Shown here piece after piece: positions 17,109 to 24,894 of a DNA stretch of 29,192 bases. Source of the DNA: an uncultured Lachnospiraceae bacterium (GTDB taxonomy: Bacteria > Bacillota > Clostridia > Lachnospirales > Lachnospiraceae); the NCBI GenBank assembly GCA_910586255.1, contig CAJUHR010000045.1, positions 1 through 29,192 on the forward strand, in the 5' to 3' direction. A program made the position numbers and the translations under genes. Below the pieces are notes generated by a model, which made no database searches, had not been told where the DNA came from, and saw only the letters and a list, made by a program, of their open reading frames with translations. How positions within the stretch are numbered: the stretch's first letter is position 1; each line of letters opens with the position of its first letter.

Positions 17109-17152
17109 AGCAAATTACCGCAATACTATGTTGATTATCCACAAATTCCTAC

Positions 17153-17166
17153 CAACAATTTTGTTG
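17153..17166. promoter_or_regulatory. CAACAA-TT-TTGTTG palindrome upstream of fdrA
   Basis: A perfect 6-bp inverted repeat with a 2-base centre lies roughly 50 bases upstream of the putative -10 of the fdrA operon. The position suits an activator site. The assignment rests only on symmetry and position. Confidence 0.3.
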
Positions 17167-17224
17167 TGATATAATAGCAACCTTGTATTTATGCCCATAT
17201 TCTAAAAAGACATAGGGACTTACG

Positions 17225-17311
17225 GAAAAACCGAAGCAACATCCATGTCTCTACCTCCGATCCGATGGCTCCGGCAACATTTGCTCCCATAGCATGCATC
17301 AGTAGGAAATC
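17225..17311 (-). pseudogene. Fragment of a second madB/oadB-type sodium pump gene
   Basis: The minus-strand reading FLLMHAMGANVAGAIGS is nearly identical to the C-terminal pump motif of the intact madB at 23639-24865 (FLLMHAMGPNVAGVIGS). After this the frames diverge (EVETWMLLRF against AVAAGFLLML), and nothing upstream in the same frame resembles the family. It is a short relic, not a gene. The rest of the 17047-17647 interval shows no intact gene, only the fdrA leader elements and a short imperfect repeat. Confidence 0.75.
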
Positions 17312-17492
17312 CATATATTTATAGATAAAGGTATGTATTGGAAAAACCAAGCGAATGGTATGAACGGATGAAACCTTAAGATTAACAGAAACACCGGAAT
17401 GGTTAGATGCTGCATGGAAAGCCGCTGTCAGAAACATTTCAAAATGGAGGTGAAACGTAGTCACCCCCGCATTTCATGCATGTTTTATGGAT

Positions 17493-17563
17493 AAAAAATC
17501 GGTGAAACATTTCAGCCGGTCTGTACCCTAAAAATCAAATAATCAAAAAGTCGGTAGAACATT
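17493..17563. repeat. Imperfect direct repeat pair in the madK-fdrA gap
   Basis: AAAAATCGGTGAAACATT near 17494 and AAAAAGTCGGTAGAACATT near 17545 are similar direct copies about 51 bases apart. The 10-mer GAAACATTTC also occurs at 17431-17440 and again at 17504-17513. They may be scars of decayed mobile or coding DNA. Confidence 0.35.
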
Positions 17564-17647
17564 CACAGGATATATGTACCTTGCGATAATGGAATTACAG
17601 TTAAAAACAATTCATCAGCAGTAAAATAAAAACGCAACTGCAGCCAA

Positions 17648-18337
17648 TCAGATCATTCTCCCTGTATCCTCCGTTCCCAGTAGCTTCACCTCATACAGCC
17701 CTTTTGCCAGAAATGTCTTCCTGTTTTCCAGATACTCTTTCAGCTTAACGCCAAAACCCTGAATCTCCACCTCGACATCAAAATGCACTCCCTTGTTTTC
17801 CTCCAGCCTTTGCAGTTCCCGGCCAAATCCCTGCAGATCCCCGGCACGAACATAGAGGTCAAAATCCGAATTCTGATTGCGGTAGGGCTGTTTCGTCACC
17901 CACTCCAGGGCAGTAGAACCATAAATTCCCAGATCCACACCGTAATGTCTGGCAGCCTCAAAGGCCTGCTTCAGTTCAGGATACTTTTCACACAGCCGTT
18001 TTCCTTCCCCTCCATCGCACAGCTCAAAGGGAGAACAGCTTTTCCACACCATCTCTTCCGGCACATAAGCCTGCATCCGCATTCTGCTCCCGCTCTGGTA
18101 TTCCCAATGAGAAAAACCAGCCAGCCAAAATCCCTCTTTCCGCTCAGGCTGGCGGCAGATAATACCAGGCACCTCCGCATCCTGAACCAGGAGGCGTTTC
18201 CAGGCCATCGATGCCGTATCCTCCTTCTCCCACTGCCAGGGAAGAATATGTTCTGCCGCATACTGCCGGCCTTCCGGCGTAATCCAGATCAACGTATGAC
18301 GGTTCCAGGTTTTGCTTTTTCCTCCTTCTCTCTCCAT
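17648..18337 (-). CDS. MdcG/MadK-like phosphoribosyl-dephospho-CoA transferase
   Basis: A 229-residue protein of the MdcG type. This family attaches the 2'-(5''-phosphoribosyl)-3'-dephospho-CoA prosthetic group to the serine of the malonate decarboxylase ACP. It is a nucleotidyltransferase-like enzyme, and the metal/nucleotide site is visible as G140-S141 in GIYGSTALEW followed by S157-D158-F159-D160 in NSDFDLYV. The N-terminal half is diverged. It is the last gene of the malonate operon, 16 bases after the ligase gene, in the position of madK in Malonomonas rubra. The start ATG at 18337 has only a modest GAGAGGC site. No convincing terminator is seen downstream, only a weak T-rich stretch at 17620-17635. 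Confidence 0.75.
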   Translation of the reverse strand: MEREGGKSKTWNRHTLIWITPEGRQYAAEHILPWQWEKEDTASMAWKRLLVQDAEVPGIICRQPERKEGFWLAGFSHWEYQSGSRMRMQAYVPEEMVWKSCSPFELCDGGEGKRLCEKYPELKQAFEAARHYGVDLGIYGSTALEWVTKQPYRNQNSDFDLYVRAGDLQGFGRELQRLEENKGVHFDVEVEIQGFGVKLKEYLENRKTFLAKGLYEVKLLGTEDTGRMI

Positions 18338-18353
18338 TCCATGCCTGCCTCTC

Positions 18354-19424
18354 TTATCTCTGCTTCAACCATACAGGATCCGCTTTTCCCCGTGACTGAT
18401 AATCAATCTGTGCCTGCATCAGTTCATCAAACAGCTGCGTCTTCATGGGCCCTTCCACCAGCCATTCCTCACCTTTCTGGTTTCGGATCAGAAGCTGCGT
18501 GGCTTCCGCACCGAATTCCAGGTTCTTATCCAGAGAAATAAACTTTGCTTTCAGCCGAAGGATTGTCCTTGCCAGCCGGCGTGCCGTGGAAAGCCCGTTG
18601 GCTGTAGTCTTCTTCAAGATAATCTCGCACTCCGTATTATGGCGTTTTCTGGAATATGTAAGAATCTTCCCCTCCGGGTTGCACATATGTCCTTTGTCAG
18701 AAACAGCAAAACAATCTCCCGTGGACAAACCGCCTACAAACAGATCCTGATACTCCCCTTCATGGGGAATGAGAGTCAGATCCTTTCTTAACGGCACCCC
18801 GTCCAGGGTCAGAAAGCCAAATTCCTGACATCCATAAAGATCATGAACATGTCCATCCACGCTCTTCACCACCTCCAGCAACTCCATATCCAGGGGCGTG
18901 CCAGCCGCCAGGAACACACACCCTCTGGGGAATTTTTCCAGCACGCCCATTCCTCTGGCATCCTCGATGGCTTTTTTCATAAACGAAGATTCTCCTGCCA
19001 CAACCTCTGGCTGTTTCTCGCACATGGCAAGAATGAAAGCAGCCCGTTCCGAACGCACAAGAAACTCCGTTTTTACCTCCAGGTCATCTAAGGCTGCTTT
19101 AGAAAACACGCTGACTATGGGCGGATAGCTAATCAGCATCCGGCAGCCCTTTTCGATTCCTGCCTGGGAAAATATCGCCTTGGCGGCTTCAACTCTGCCA
19201 GGTATCTCATTGTGGGTGACGCCCACCAGATTCTGAAATGCCATCGTTCCTGTAGTAGCTGTAATATAGGCAAAATTAAAAGGCGTATGGATTTCCTCAA
19301 TTACATGAGCCCCTGTGGGGCCATCAAGTCCCTTTTCCTTCAGGCCACGCCTTTCCATTTCCTCCAGGGTAGGCGCTGTTCCGAATTCTTCTACAAAGCT
19401 CCTCAATTCACTGATCTTATCCAT
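18354..19424 (-). CDS. madH: MadH-like acetate:[malonate decarboxylase ACP] ligase
   Basis: A 356-residue member of the adenylate-forming acyl-protein synthetase/phenylacetate-CoA ligase-like group. FNFAYITATTGTMAFQN carries the serine/threonine/glycine-rich AMP-binding loop. HDLYGCQEFGFLTLDG matches the Y-G-x-x-E adenylate motif of the superfamily, and GLSTGDCFAV is its later D motif. In Malonomonas rubra MadH ligates acetate to the thiol of the ACP prosthetic group with ATP, priming the cycle. Here the gene lies between madD and madK, exactly as in that operon. It is shorter than full acyl-CoA ligases because it lacks a large C-terminal domain, as expected for this group. AAGGAGG precedes the ATG. 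The function is inferred from position plus the motif. Confidence 0.75.
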   Translation of the reverse strand: MDKISELRSFVEEFGTAPTLEEMERRGLKEKGLDGPTGAHVIEEIHTPFNFAYITATTGTMAFQNLVGVTHNEIPGRVEAAKAIFSQAGIEKGCRMLISYPPIVSVFSKAALDDLEVKTEFLVRSERAAFILAMCEKQPEVVAGESSFMKKAIEDARGMGVLEKFPRGCVFLAAGTPLDMELLEVVKSVDGHVHDLYGCQEFGFLTLDGVPLRKDLTLIPHEGEYQDLFVGGLSTGDCFAVSDKGHMCNPEGKILTYSRKRHNTECEIILKKTTANGLSTARRLARTILRLKAKFISLDKNLEFGAEATQLLIRNQKGEEWLVEGPMKTQLFDELMQAQIDYQSRGKADPVWLKQR

Positions 19425-19477
19425 ACGCTCCTCCTTCTTATTCTGACCGGCACCCTGGTTTTTTTGTTTCCCCGCAA

Positions 19478-20350
19478 TCAGATATACTGTGACTCCACCC
19501 TGGCAAACTCATCATACATCATGCGGATAACCTTGTCGCGGATTTCCCGTCCGCCTCTCTCTTTACCCAAGGCACCCCGCCCCCATGGACCGCATTTCTC
19601 CGAATTGCCCTCTGCATTGCACTTATAGATCTCAGTGATATGGCGGTCAATGGCATCCTTCATATCATCCACATTTTGCACCAGTTCCTCCAGGCCACCC
19701 AGCTTGTAGAAAAATCCGGCTCCTGACGCAAACACCGGATTGGTCTTGGACAGTTCGGTCAGAGATTCAATATCCCTCTTGGTAATACGGGAAATGCCTG
19801 CCAGCGGCATGACATGAATCATGGTCTGAAATTCCTCAGACAGAGACAGAATATGGTCTGCCTGCAGCCCATGGCACAAAAATGCTCCGCTGATCGCCCT
19901 TCCGATAATCATCGCCACAATCGGATGGCCGTTCTCCCTGGCTTCTGCCAGAGACAACTGATATGCGCCGGTGGCCTTATTCATGCCAAAAATCTCTTCC
20001 ACCTTACCAGGCCCGTTTCCGGGAGTGTCCACAATCAACACCAATGGCCGTTTCTCCTCCTGCGGCTTGTCTTTATCCAGCTCTATCATCTTGTATACGG
20101 TGATTGCCATCTTATAGGCTTCCTCCATGCCGATGACACCAGAATACACAACCGGAAACCGGGGATTCCTCACCATGGCATCATTAGCAATTACCGCTAC
20201 CTTACGCCCCTTCAAGGATCCGGTGCCAATCACTGCGCCCGGACCGATATCCGGCAGCGTATACTCGTCAATCTTCCCTTCCACAAACGACCCTTCATCT
20301 AAAATCATGGAAATGGCCTTTCTGCCTTTCCCCAGCATCGTCATCCCCAT
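19478..20350 (-). CDS. madD: Malonate decarboxylase gamma subunit, MadD/MdcE-like carboxyltransferase
   Basis: A 290-residue carboxyltransferase-fold subunit (crotonase superfamily). Visible features are the N-terminal ARKAISMILDEGSFVEG-type start, PLVLIVDTPGNGPG, and the oxyanion-type segment IGRAISGAFLCHGLQADHI. With the beta subunit it moves the carboxyl group from malonyl-S-ACP to biotin. I choose the ATG at 20350 (MGMTMLGKGRKA) because AAGGAGG lies upstream and the beta subunit gene ends at 20355; a longer reading from 20461 lies inside that gene. The C-terminal glycine-rich WGRGALGKERGGREIRDK tail appears in full. A 53-base gap follows before the MadH-like gene. Confidence 0.88.
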   Translation of the reverse strand: MGMTMLGKGRKAISMILDEGSFVEGKIDEYTLPDIGPGAVIGTGSLKGRKVAVIANDAMVRNPRFPVVYSGVIGMEEAYKMAITVYKMIELDKDKPQEEKRPLVLIVDTPGNGPGKVEEIFGMNKATGAYQLSLAEARENGHPIVAMIIGRAISGAFLCHGLQADHILSLSEEFQTMIHVMPLAGISRITKRDIESLTELSKTNPVFASGAGFFYKLGGLEELVQNVDDMKDAIDRHITEIYKCNAEGNSEKCGPWGRGALGKERGGREIRDKVIRMMYDEFARVESQYI

Positions 20351-20354
20351 ATTC

Positions 20355-21314
20355 TTACCTCCTTGGCCTTCTTTTTGCTTCACGGATAAATTCATCATAG
20401 AACTGATCCTGGATCTGGTCGCTCTTTTTGTTTCCAAAATACGCCCATACGTCCGTTGCATCCTTAAAATTATTTTCCCCAGCTATTTTTACCAAATCCA
20501 GCTGTTCTTCCACCAGTTTCAGGCTGCCAATACAGCGGTGGCTCTGAACCTCGTCATAGGACATTTTCAGCGCATCCGCCACCTGCTTGCGGAAAGCACC
20601 GATCGTATCCTGTACCAGGTAAGCAGCATCACGCATAATATATTTGTGCTTTCCGCCGGTAATCCGGTAAATCAGGCTCTTATCTGATGCATCAAACTCT
20701 TTTTTCCCCATTGCTTCTTCAATAACCTCAGGGCCGGTAAGCCCGATCCTGCCACGGTCGCTCATAATTACCATATCCGTTGCCACGACCACAAATCCCA
20801 TGCCTCCGAAACAGCCGACCTTGCTGCCTACCAGGCCGATCACCGGGATCTTGCCGCGGCAATGCTGGATCTGCTCCATAACCTCCGCATGAGCCAAAAG
20901 TCCCGCATTTGCCTCATGCAAACGCACACCGCCAGTCTCAAAAGAAATCACCACTGCCGGAACACGGCTCTCATAATCATGAGGATATTTTTTTCTAATT
21001 TTTTCATAGCTTTGCTGGGCAAGGCGGAATGCCGCCACCATCTTCGCCCCATGGACCTCTCCCACGGCTCCGCCGATAAAACGCCCTTCCTGGGAAATCA
21101 CAAACACAGGACGTTTCCCGATCTTCCCCACGCCGGTCACTACACCATCATCAAAAGAAACGGCTTCTCCTAAAACTGGCAGATGGGGACTGGTCATCCT
21201 GTCAATGGGAGCCAAAAGTTCCGTAAAGGTTCCCTCATCCACCAGGTTTATCGCTCGTTCCCTGGCCGTGGATTCATAAAAGCTTCTCTCCTGCATCTCC
21301 TCCCATTTTCTCAC
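20355..21314 (-). CDS. madC: Malonate decarboxylase beta subunit, MadC/MdcD-like carboxyltransferase
   Basis: A 319-residue carboxyltransferase subunit with the AccD-like fold. Typical segments are RSFYESTARERAINLVDEG at the N-terminus, DGVVTGVGKIGKRPVFVISQ, IGGAVGEVHGAKMV, ISFETGGVRLHEANAG and GSKVGCFGGMGF. It forms the malonyl-ACP decarboxylating carboxyltransferase with the gamma subunit. The start is a GTG at 21314 that overlaps the stop of the ACP gene as GTGA, with AAGGAG upstream; an internal ATG at 21296 is too close to its GGAGG. Translational coupling with the ACP gene is likely. The length is usual for this family. Confidence 0.9.
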   Translation of the reverse strand: MRKWEEMQERSFYESTARERAINLVDEGTFTELLAPIDRMTSPHLPVLGEAVSFDDGVVTGVGKIGKRPVFVISQEGRFIGGAVGEVHGAKMVAAFRLAQQSYEKIRKKYPHDYESRVPAVVISFETGGVRLHEANAGLLAHAEVMEQIQHCRGKIPVIGLVGSKVGCFGGMGFVVVATDMVIMSDRGRIGLTGPEVIEEAMGKKEFDASDKSLIYRITGGKHKYIMRDAAYLVQDTIGAFRKQVADALKMSYDEVQSHRCIGSLKLVEEQLDLVKIAGENNFKDATDVWAYFGNKKSDQIQDQFYDEFIREAKRRPRR

Positions 21315-21640
21315 GATTCCACGTCTCCTTTCGCCTCAAATAATGCCTGCTTTAACCGCATATGGACAATAAACGGCGTTGCATTATTATCGTTGATCTC
21401 CATATGGAGATTCCCGATTTTTGTCTCTGCCACAAATTTCGCCAGCACTTTTTCCCACACCTGATCAAAGCCAGTTATCGGCGTCACTACCTTTACCGTC
21501 ACCCTTCCGTCCTGTTTCTTATGTTCCATCAAAACTTCCATATCACCGGAACCGACCACCCCGCTGTGGAACCATTCCGGGGCAAAGGATGTATAATTTT
21601 TTTCTGGCTTGAATGAGAATCTCAACTCCTGTAATGCCAT
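21311..21640 (-). CDS. madE: Malonate decarboxylase acyl carrier protein, delta subunit
   Basis: A 109-residue acyl carrier protein of the MdcC/MadE family. The prosthetic-group serine lies in GVVGSGDMEVL, matching the known attachment motif VGSGD of Klebsiella MdcC. It carries a phosphoribosyl-dephospho-CoA arm holding acetyl or malonyl thioesters during turnover. The conserved KVVTPITGFDQVWEKVL and ATPFIVHMRLKQA segments are present. GGAGAGGAG precedes the ATG. A 317-base stretch separates it from madA upstream, and most of that stretch is a structured repeat, which may set a different expression level for this subunit. Confidence 0.92.
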   Translation of the reverse strand: MALQELRFSFKPEKNYTSFAPEWFHSGVVGSGDMEVLMEHKKQDGRVTVKVVTPITGFDQVWEKVLAKFVAETKIGNLHMEINDNNATPFIVHMRLKQALFEAKGDVES

Positions 21641-21657
21641 GATTTTTCTCCTCTCCC

Positions 21658-21806
21658 GATTTTCGCAACAGTTCAGATACCCCTTGAACTGTTACACATC
21701 CAGTCATGAAAATCGCTCCGCGATGGACCGGATGCCTGCCGCCATTACGCTTTCTTACGGTCAGCGCGGTAAACGCACAGACCTATTTGAACTGTTACCG
21801 ATTTTC
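21658..21806. repeat. Structured intergenic repeat between madA and madE
   Basis: The 317-base gap 21641-21957 carries no gene. It has AACAGTTCA (21667-21675) facing TGAACTGTT (21685-21693), nested inside CGATTTTC (21658-21665) facing GAAAATCG (21708-21715). TTGAACTGTTAC recurs at 21787-21798, followed by another CGATTTTC (21799-21806). A weaker hairpin pairs CATCCAGTCAT with a copy near 21721. The core resembles the unit at 7779-7807. It could be a REP- or MITE-like element or a processing site in the operon mRNA. Confidence 0.65.
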
Positions 21807-21886
21807 TGCATCTGTATTATCTGCTTTTTATGAGGATATGCCTGAACCTGTTGCTTTTCTGTCCCTTCCTTCATCAAACAAATGGG

Positions 21887-21914
21887 AACGCCACAAAGCT
21901 TTCCTCATGGCGTT
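21887..21914. other. Hairpin downstream of madA
   Basis: AACGCCA (21887-21893) pairs perfectly with TGGCGTT (21908-21914) across a 14-base loop, 43 bases past the madA stop at 21958. On the plus strand it is followed by TT, and on the minus strand there is no U run. It is therefore more likely an attenuating or mRNA-stabilising structure than a full terminator for the minus-strand operon. Confidence 0.45.
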
Positions 21915-21957
21915 TTGCCCAATTTATCCGACATATCCTTTTCTTAGGACAGTCTGT

Positions 21958-23625
21958 TTACCAATTTCGGAATTTTGCCGGCGGATGATACAGCCCGCCA
22001 GACCACTCTACCAGATCCCGGATATTTTTCGCTGCCAGCAGGCTGCGGTTCGCACGGGACAGATCAATCCCCAGGTCCTCCGGCGTCTTGACAATTCCCT
22101 TTCTCCGAAGCTCCTTTGTCTCTTCCGGCTTCTCTTCCACCCCGACCTCGGTAAATCCTGCCACAGCGCGGATTGCTGCCATGCGCTCTTCTAAGGAACT
22201 GCATTGATGAAGGTAGGCTATACCCTCTTCAGTTACAATATGGGTCAGGTCATCCCCGTAAATCATCACTGGCGGGATAGCAAGACCGGCTGATTCCGCC
22301 AGCTTCCAGGCATCCAGCTTATTCACAAAGCCCGGAGCCATTTTTTCACGGAAGGTTTCCTGAAGCTGCACTACCAGCCGCCTTCCTCTTGGCAGGCCGC
22401 CGATCAGGGAACGCTGAATCCCATCCTCCTGACCGCATTTTAACCACGCATCAGAGGAATGGCGTCTTCCCTTGGGATCACACCCCATATTGGGTGCACC
22501 GCCGAATCCTGCGATACGGGAAGCCGTTGCCGTGCTGCTATTGCCATATTTATCAATTTGCAGGGTGCCGCCGATAAACAGGTCTATCCCATAATGACCA
22601 GCTGCCTGACAATAGGCACGGTTAGAGCGGAGCGTATCATCCGGCCCCACAAAGAACACATCCGATCGTGCCGCCACATAATCTTCCATTCCCAATTCTC
22701 CGCCAAAGCTGTGGATGGATTCCACCCACCCGCTCTCAATGGCAGGAATCAACGTAGGATGGGGATTCAATGAGAAATATTTACAAATCTTCCCCTTCAG
22801 CCCCAGCTCCTCGCCATAAGTGGGAAGCAGAAGCTCAATGGCTGCCGTATCAAAGCCAACGCCATGGTTCAGGCTCTGGATTCCATACTCGGCATAAATC
22901 CCCTTGATTACCATCATTGCGCGCAAAACCTGGGAATCCGTAATATTGGCCGGATCTCTGGTAAACAGCGGTTCCACATAGAAGGGCTGCGGCGCCTGAA
23001 TAACGAAATCCACCCAATCCCCGGGGATATCCACCCGCGGCACCTTATCCACAATCTCATTTACCTGGGCAATAACTATTCCCTGCTTAAACTTAGTCGC
23101 TTCGATCACCACTGGGGTGTCCTCGGTATTGAATCCTGTATAAAGGTTGCCGTCCTTGTCTGCCGAAACTGCCACAGTCAACGCCACCCTGGGAGTCAGG
23201 TCAATGAAATAACGCCCAAACAATTCCAGATAGGTATGGATGGCACCAATCTCAATCTTCCCTTCCCTTACAAACTGTGCCAGACGGTTGGCCTGGGAAC
23301 CTGCATAAGAGAAATCCACCTTGCTGGCTATCTTTTTTTCAAATACATCCAGATGGCTCGGCAGGGAGATTGCCGACTGGACCATATGCAAGTGATGTAT
23401 CTGTTCCCGGTCCACCTTGCACAGACAGTCTGCCAGAAAATCCGCCTGTTTCTGGTTATCTCCCTCAATATTCACCATATCATAAGGCTTGATCACTGTC
23501 TCCAGCAGCTTTACCGCATTGGAGGCTTCCACAATCTTTCCTATTTTTACCAGGGGAATCGCTTCCCGGATCCGTTCCATCCGATCACGCTTCAGAGAAT
23601 CCCATCTTTTTCTGTTTCCTTCCAT
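21958..23625 (-). CDS. madA: Malonate decarboxylase alpha subunit (acetyl-S-ACP:malonate ACP transferase)
   Basis: A 555-residue alpha subunit of the MdcA/MadA family, related to CoA transferases. It swaps malonate for acetate on the ACP thioester, giving malonyl-S-ACP and free acetate. Family stretches include LESVIKPY-type LLETVIKPYDMVNIEGDNQ, SLNHGVGFDTAAIELLLPTYG, FFVGPDDTLRSNRAY and GFGGAPNMGCDPKGRRHSSD. The length matches known MdcA proteins (about 550). The start ATG at 23625 follows AGGAGGAGG. It lies 13 bases after madB, so the two are co-transcribed, and it is followed by the structured intergenic repeat before madE. Confidence 0.93.
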   Translation of the reverse strand: MEGNRKRWDSLKRDRMERIREAIPLVKIGKIVEASNAVKLLETVIKPYDMVNIEGDNQKQADFLADCLCKVDREQIHHLHMVQSAISLPSHLDVFEKKIASKVDFSYAGSQANRLAQFVREGKIEIGAIHTYLELFGRYFIDLTPRVALTVAVSADKDGNLYTGFNTEDTPVVIEATKFKQGIVIAQVNEIVDKVPRVDIPGDWVDFVIQAPQPFYVEPLFTRDPANITDSQVLRAMMVIKGIYAEYGIQSLNHGVGFDTAAIELLLPTYGEELGLKGKICKYFSLNPHPTLIPAIESGWVESIHSFGGELGMEDYVAARSDVFFVGPDDTLRSNRAYCQAAGHYGIDLFIGGTLQIDKYGNSSTATASRIAGFGGAPNMGCDPKGRRHSSDAWLKCGQEDGIQRSLIGGLPRGRRLVVQLQETFREKMAPGFVNKLDAWKLAESAGLAIPPVMIYGDDLTHIVTEEGIAYLHQCSSLEERMAAIRAVAGFTEVGVEEKPEETKELRRKGIVKTPEDLGIDLSRANRSLLAAKNIRDLVEWSGGLYHPPAKFRNW

Positions 23626-23638
23626 CTGTTTCCTCCTC

Positions 23639-24865
23639 CTACTGGAACAACATCAGCAGAAATCCTGCTGCTACGGCTGAACCGATAACACCGGCCACAT
23701 TCGGCCCCATGGCATGCATCAACAAGAAGTTGGTAGGATTGGCCTTTCTTCCTTCCACCTGGGATACCCGGGCTGCCATCGGCACCGCTGACACGCCTGC
23801 CGAACCAATCAACGGATTGATCTTTCCGCCGGTAATGATATACATCAATTTGCCCAACATCACGCCGCCCGCCGTAGAGAATGCAAATGCGGTAAGTCCA
23901 AGCCCAACGATAGCCAGAGTCTGCACCTGAAGAAACTGCTCTCCGTTGGCAGTAGCTCCAACTGTAGTTCCGATCATAATAGTGACAATATTGCTCAGTG
24001 CATTCTGTGCCGTATCACTCAGACGGTCTGTAACGCCGCTCTCACGGAACAGGTTGCCCAGCATCAGCATGCCGATCAGCGGAGCCACGGACGGCAGCAT
24101 CAGCACGCAGAATACTGTACAGGCAATGGGGAACACGATCTTTTCCGACTTGGATACCTGGCGCAGTTGATTCATCTTCACCTTTCGCTCCTTCTCCGTA
24201 GTCAAAAGGCGCATGATCGGCGGTTGGATCAGCGGAATCAAAGCCATGTAAGAATATGCAGCCACAGCGATAGGCCCGAGCAGTTCCGGTGCCAGCTTAC
24301 TGGTAAGAAAGATTGCCGTAGGGCCGTCAGCGCCACCGATAATGGCGATGGATGCAGCCTGCTCCGGGGTGAAAATCCCGATGCCGATAGCAATCATAAA
24401 CGCTACGTAAATACCAAACTGTGCTGCCGCTCCCAGAAGCAGGCTGATCGGATTGGCAAGCAATGGTCCAAAATCTGTCATCGCTCCCACTGCCATGAAG
24501 ATCAGGCACGGAAAAATGGAACTCTTCACCCCCATGTAAATGATCCGGAGCACGCCGGAGTCATACCAATGTGTACTGGCAAGCTCTGTAAGAGCTGTCT
24601 GGATCTCTCCCTGGGATCCACCTGCCACCGCTGCGCTTAAGCCGGCATGGGCCGCCTCCTGAGCATCATACATAAGCCCTGCCAGAGGCAGATTGGCCAA
24701 CATCATTCCAAAGGAAATCGGGAGCAGCAAAAGCGGCTCAAACTTTTTCACGATTGCCATATAAAGCAGTACAAAAGACACAAGCAGCATGATTGCCTGT
24801 CTGGAGGTGATGGCGGCAAATCCGGAGCTTTGTATTGTGTTCATCAATACTTCAACAATATTCAT
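23639..24865 (-). CDS. madB: Na+-translocating decarboxylase beta subunit, MadB
   Basis: A 408-residue membrane protein of the OadB/GcdB/MadB family. It decarboxylates carboxybiotin and pumps Na+ out of the cell. The ion-binding Asp is D180 in IIGGADGPTAIF, and the second ion site is in FLLMHAMGPNVAGVIGSAVAAG at about 380-401; both are intact. About nine to eleven hydrophobic segments are visible, and PMAARVSQVEGRKANPTN is the conserved cytoplasmic loop. Its presence makes this the biotin-dependent, energy-conserving form of malonate decarboxylase rather than the soluble Klebsiella form. GGAGG lies upstream of the ATG at 24865. A relic of a second copy lies at 17225-17311. Confidence 0.95.
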   Translation of the reverse strand: MNIVEVLMNTIQSSGFAAITSRQAIMLLVSFVLLYMAIVKKFEPLLLLPISFGMMLANLPLAGLMYDAQEAAHAGLSAAVAGGSQGEIQTALTELASTHWYDSGVLRIIYMGVKSSIFPCLIFMAVGAMTDFGPLLANPISLLLGAAAQFGIYVAFMIAIGIGIFTPEQAASIAIIGGADGPTAIFLTSKLAPELLGPIAVAAYSYMALIPLIQPPIMRLLTTEKERKVKMNQLRQVSKSEKIVFPIACTVFCVLMLPSVAPLIGMLMLGNLFRESGVTDRLSDTAQNALSNIVTIMIGTTVGATANGEQFLQVQTLAIVGLGLTAFAFSTAGGVMLGKLMYIITGGKINPLIGSAGVSAVPMAARVSQVEGRKANPTNFLLMHAMGPNVAGVIGSAVAAGFLLMLFQ

Positions 24866-24894
24866 AGTAAGTCTCCTCCTTCATCAGCCTTCGT

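Noticed and set aside
17189..17464. A 91-codon minus-strand reading frame between madK and fdrA
   Set aside because: Only about 20 residues resemble MadB. The rest matches nothing, there is no ribosome-binding site that fits, and the end is out of register with the family, so it was called a relic rather than a gene.
17620..17640. Terminator right after the madK-like gene
   Set aside because: There is a T-rich run on the minus strand but no stable GC stem in front of it, so read-through toward the fdrA region cannot be excluded and no terminator was called.
20127..20687. 186-codon plus-strand frame opposite madC and madD
   Set aside because: It lies antisense to two well-recognised malonate decarboxylase genes and has no family resemblance.
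22864..23688. 274-codon plus-strand frame opposite madA
   Set aside because: It is antisense to a certain gene; the His-rich, low-similarity product is what the reverse strand of madA would give by chance.
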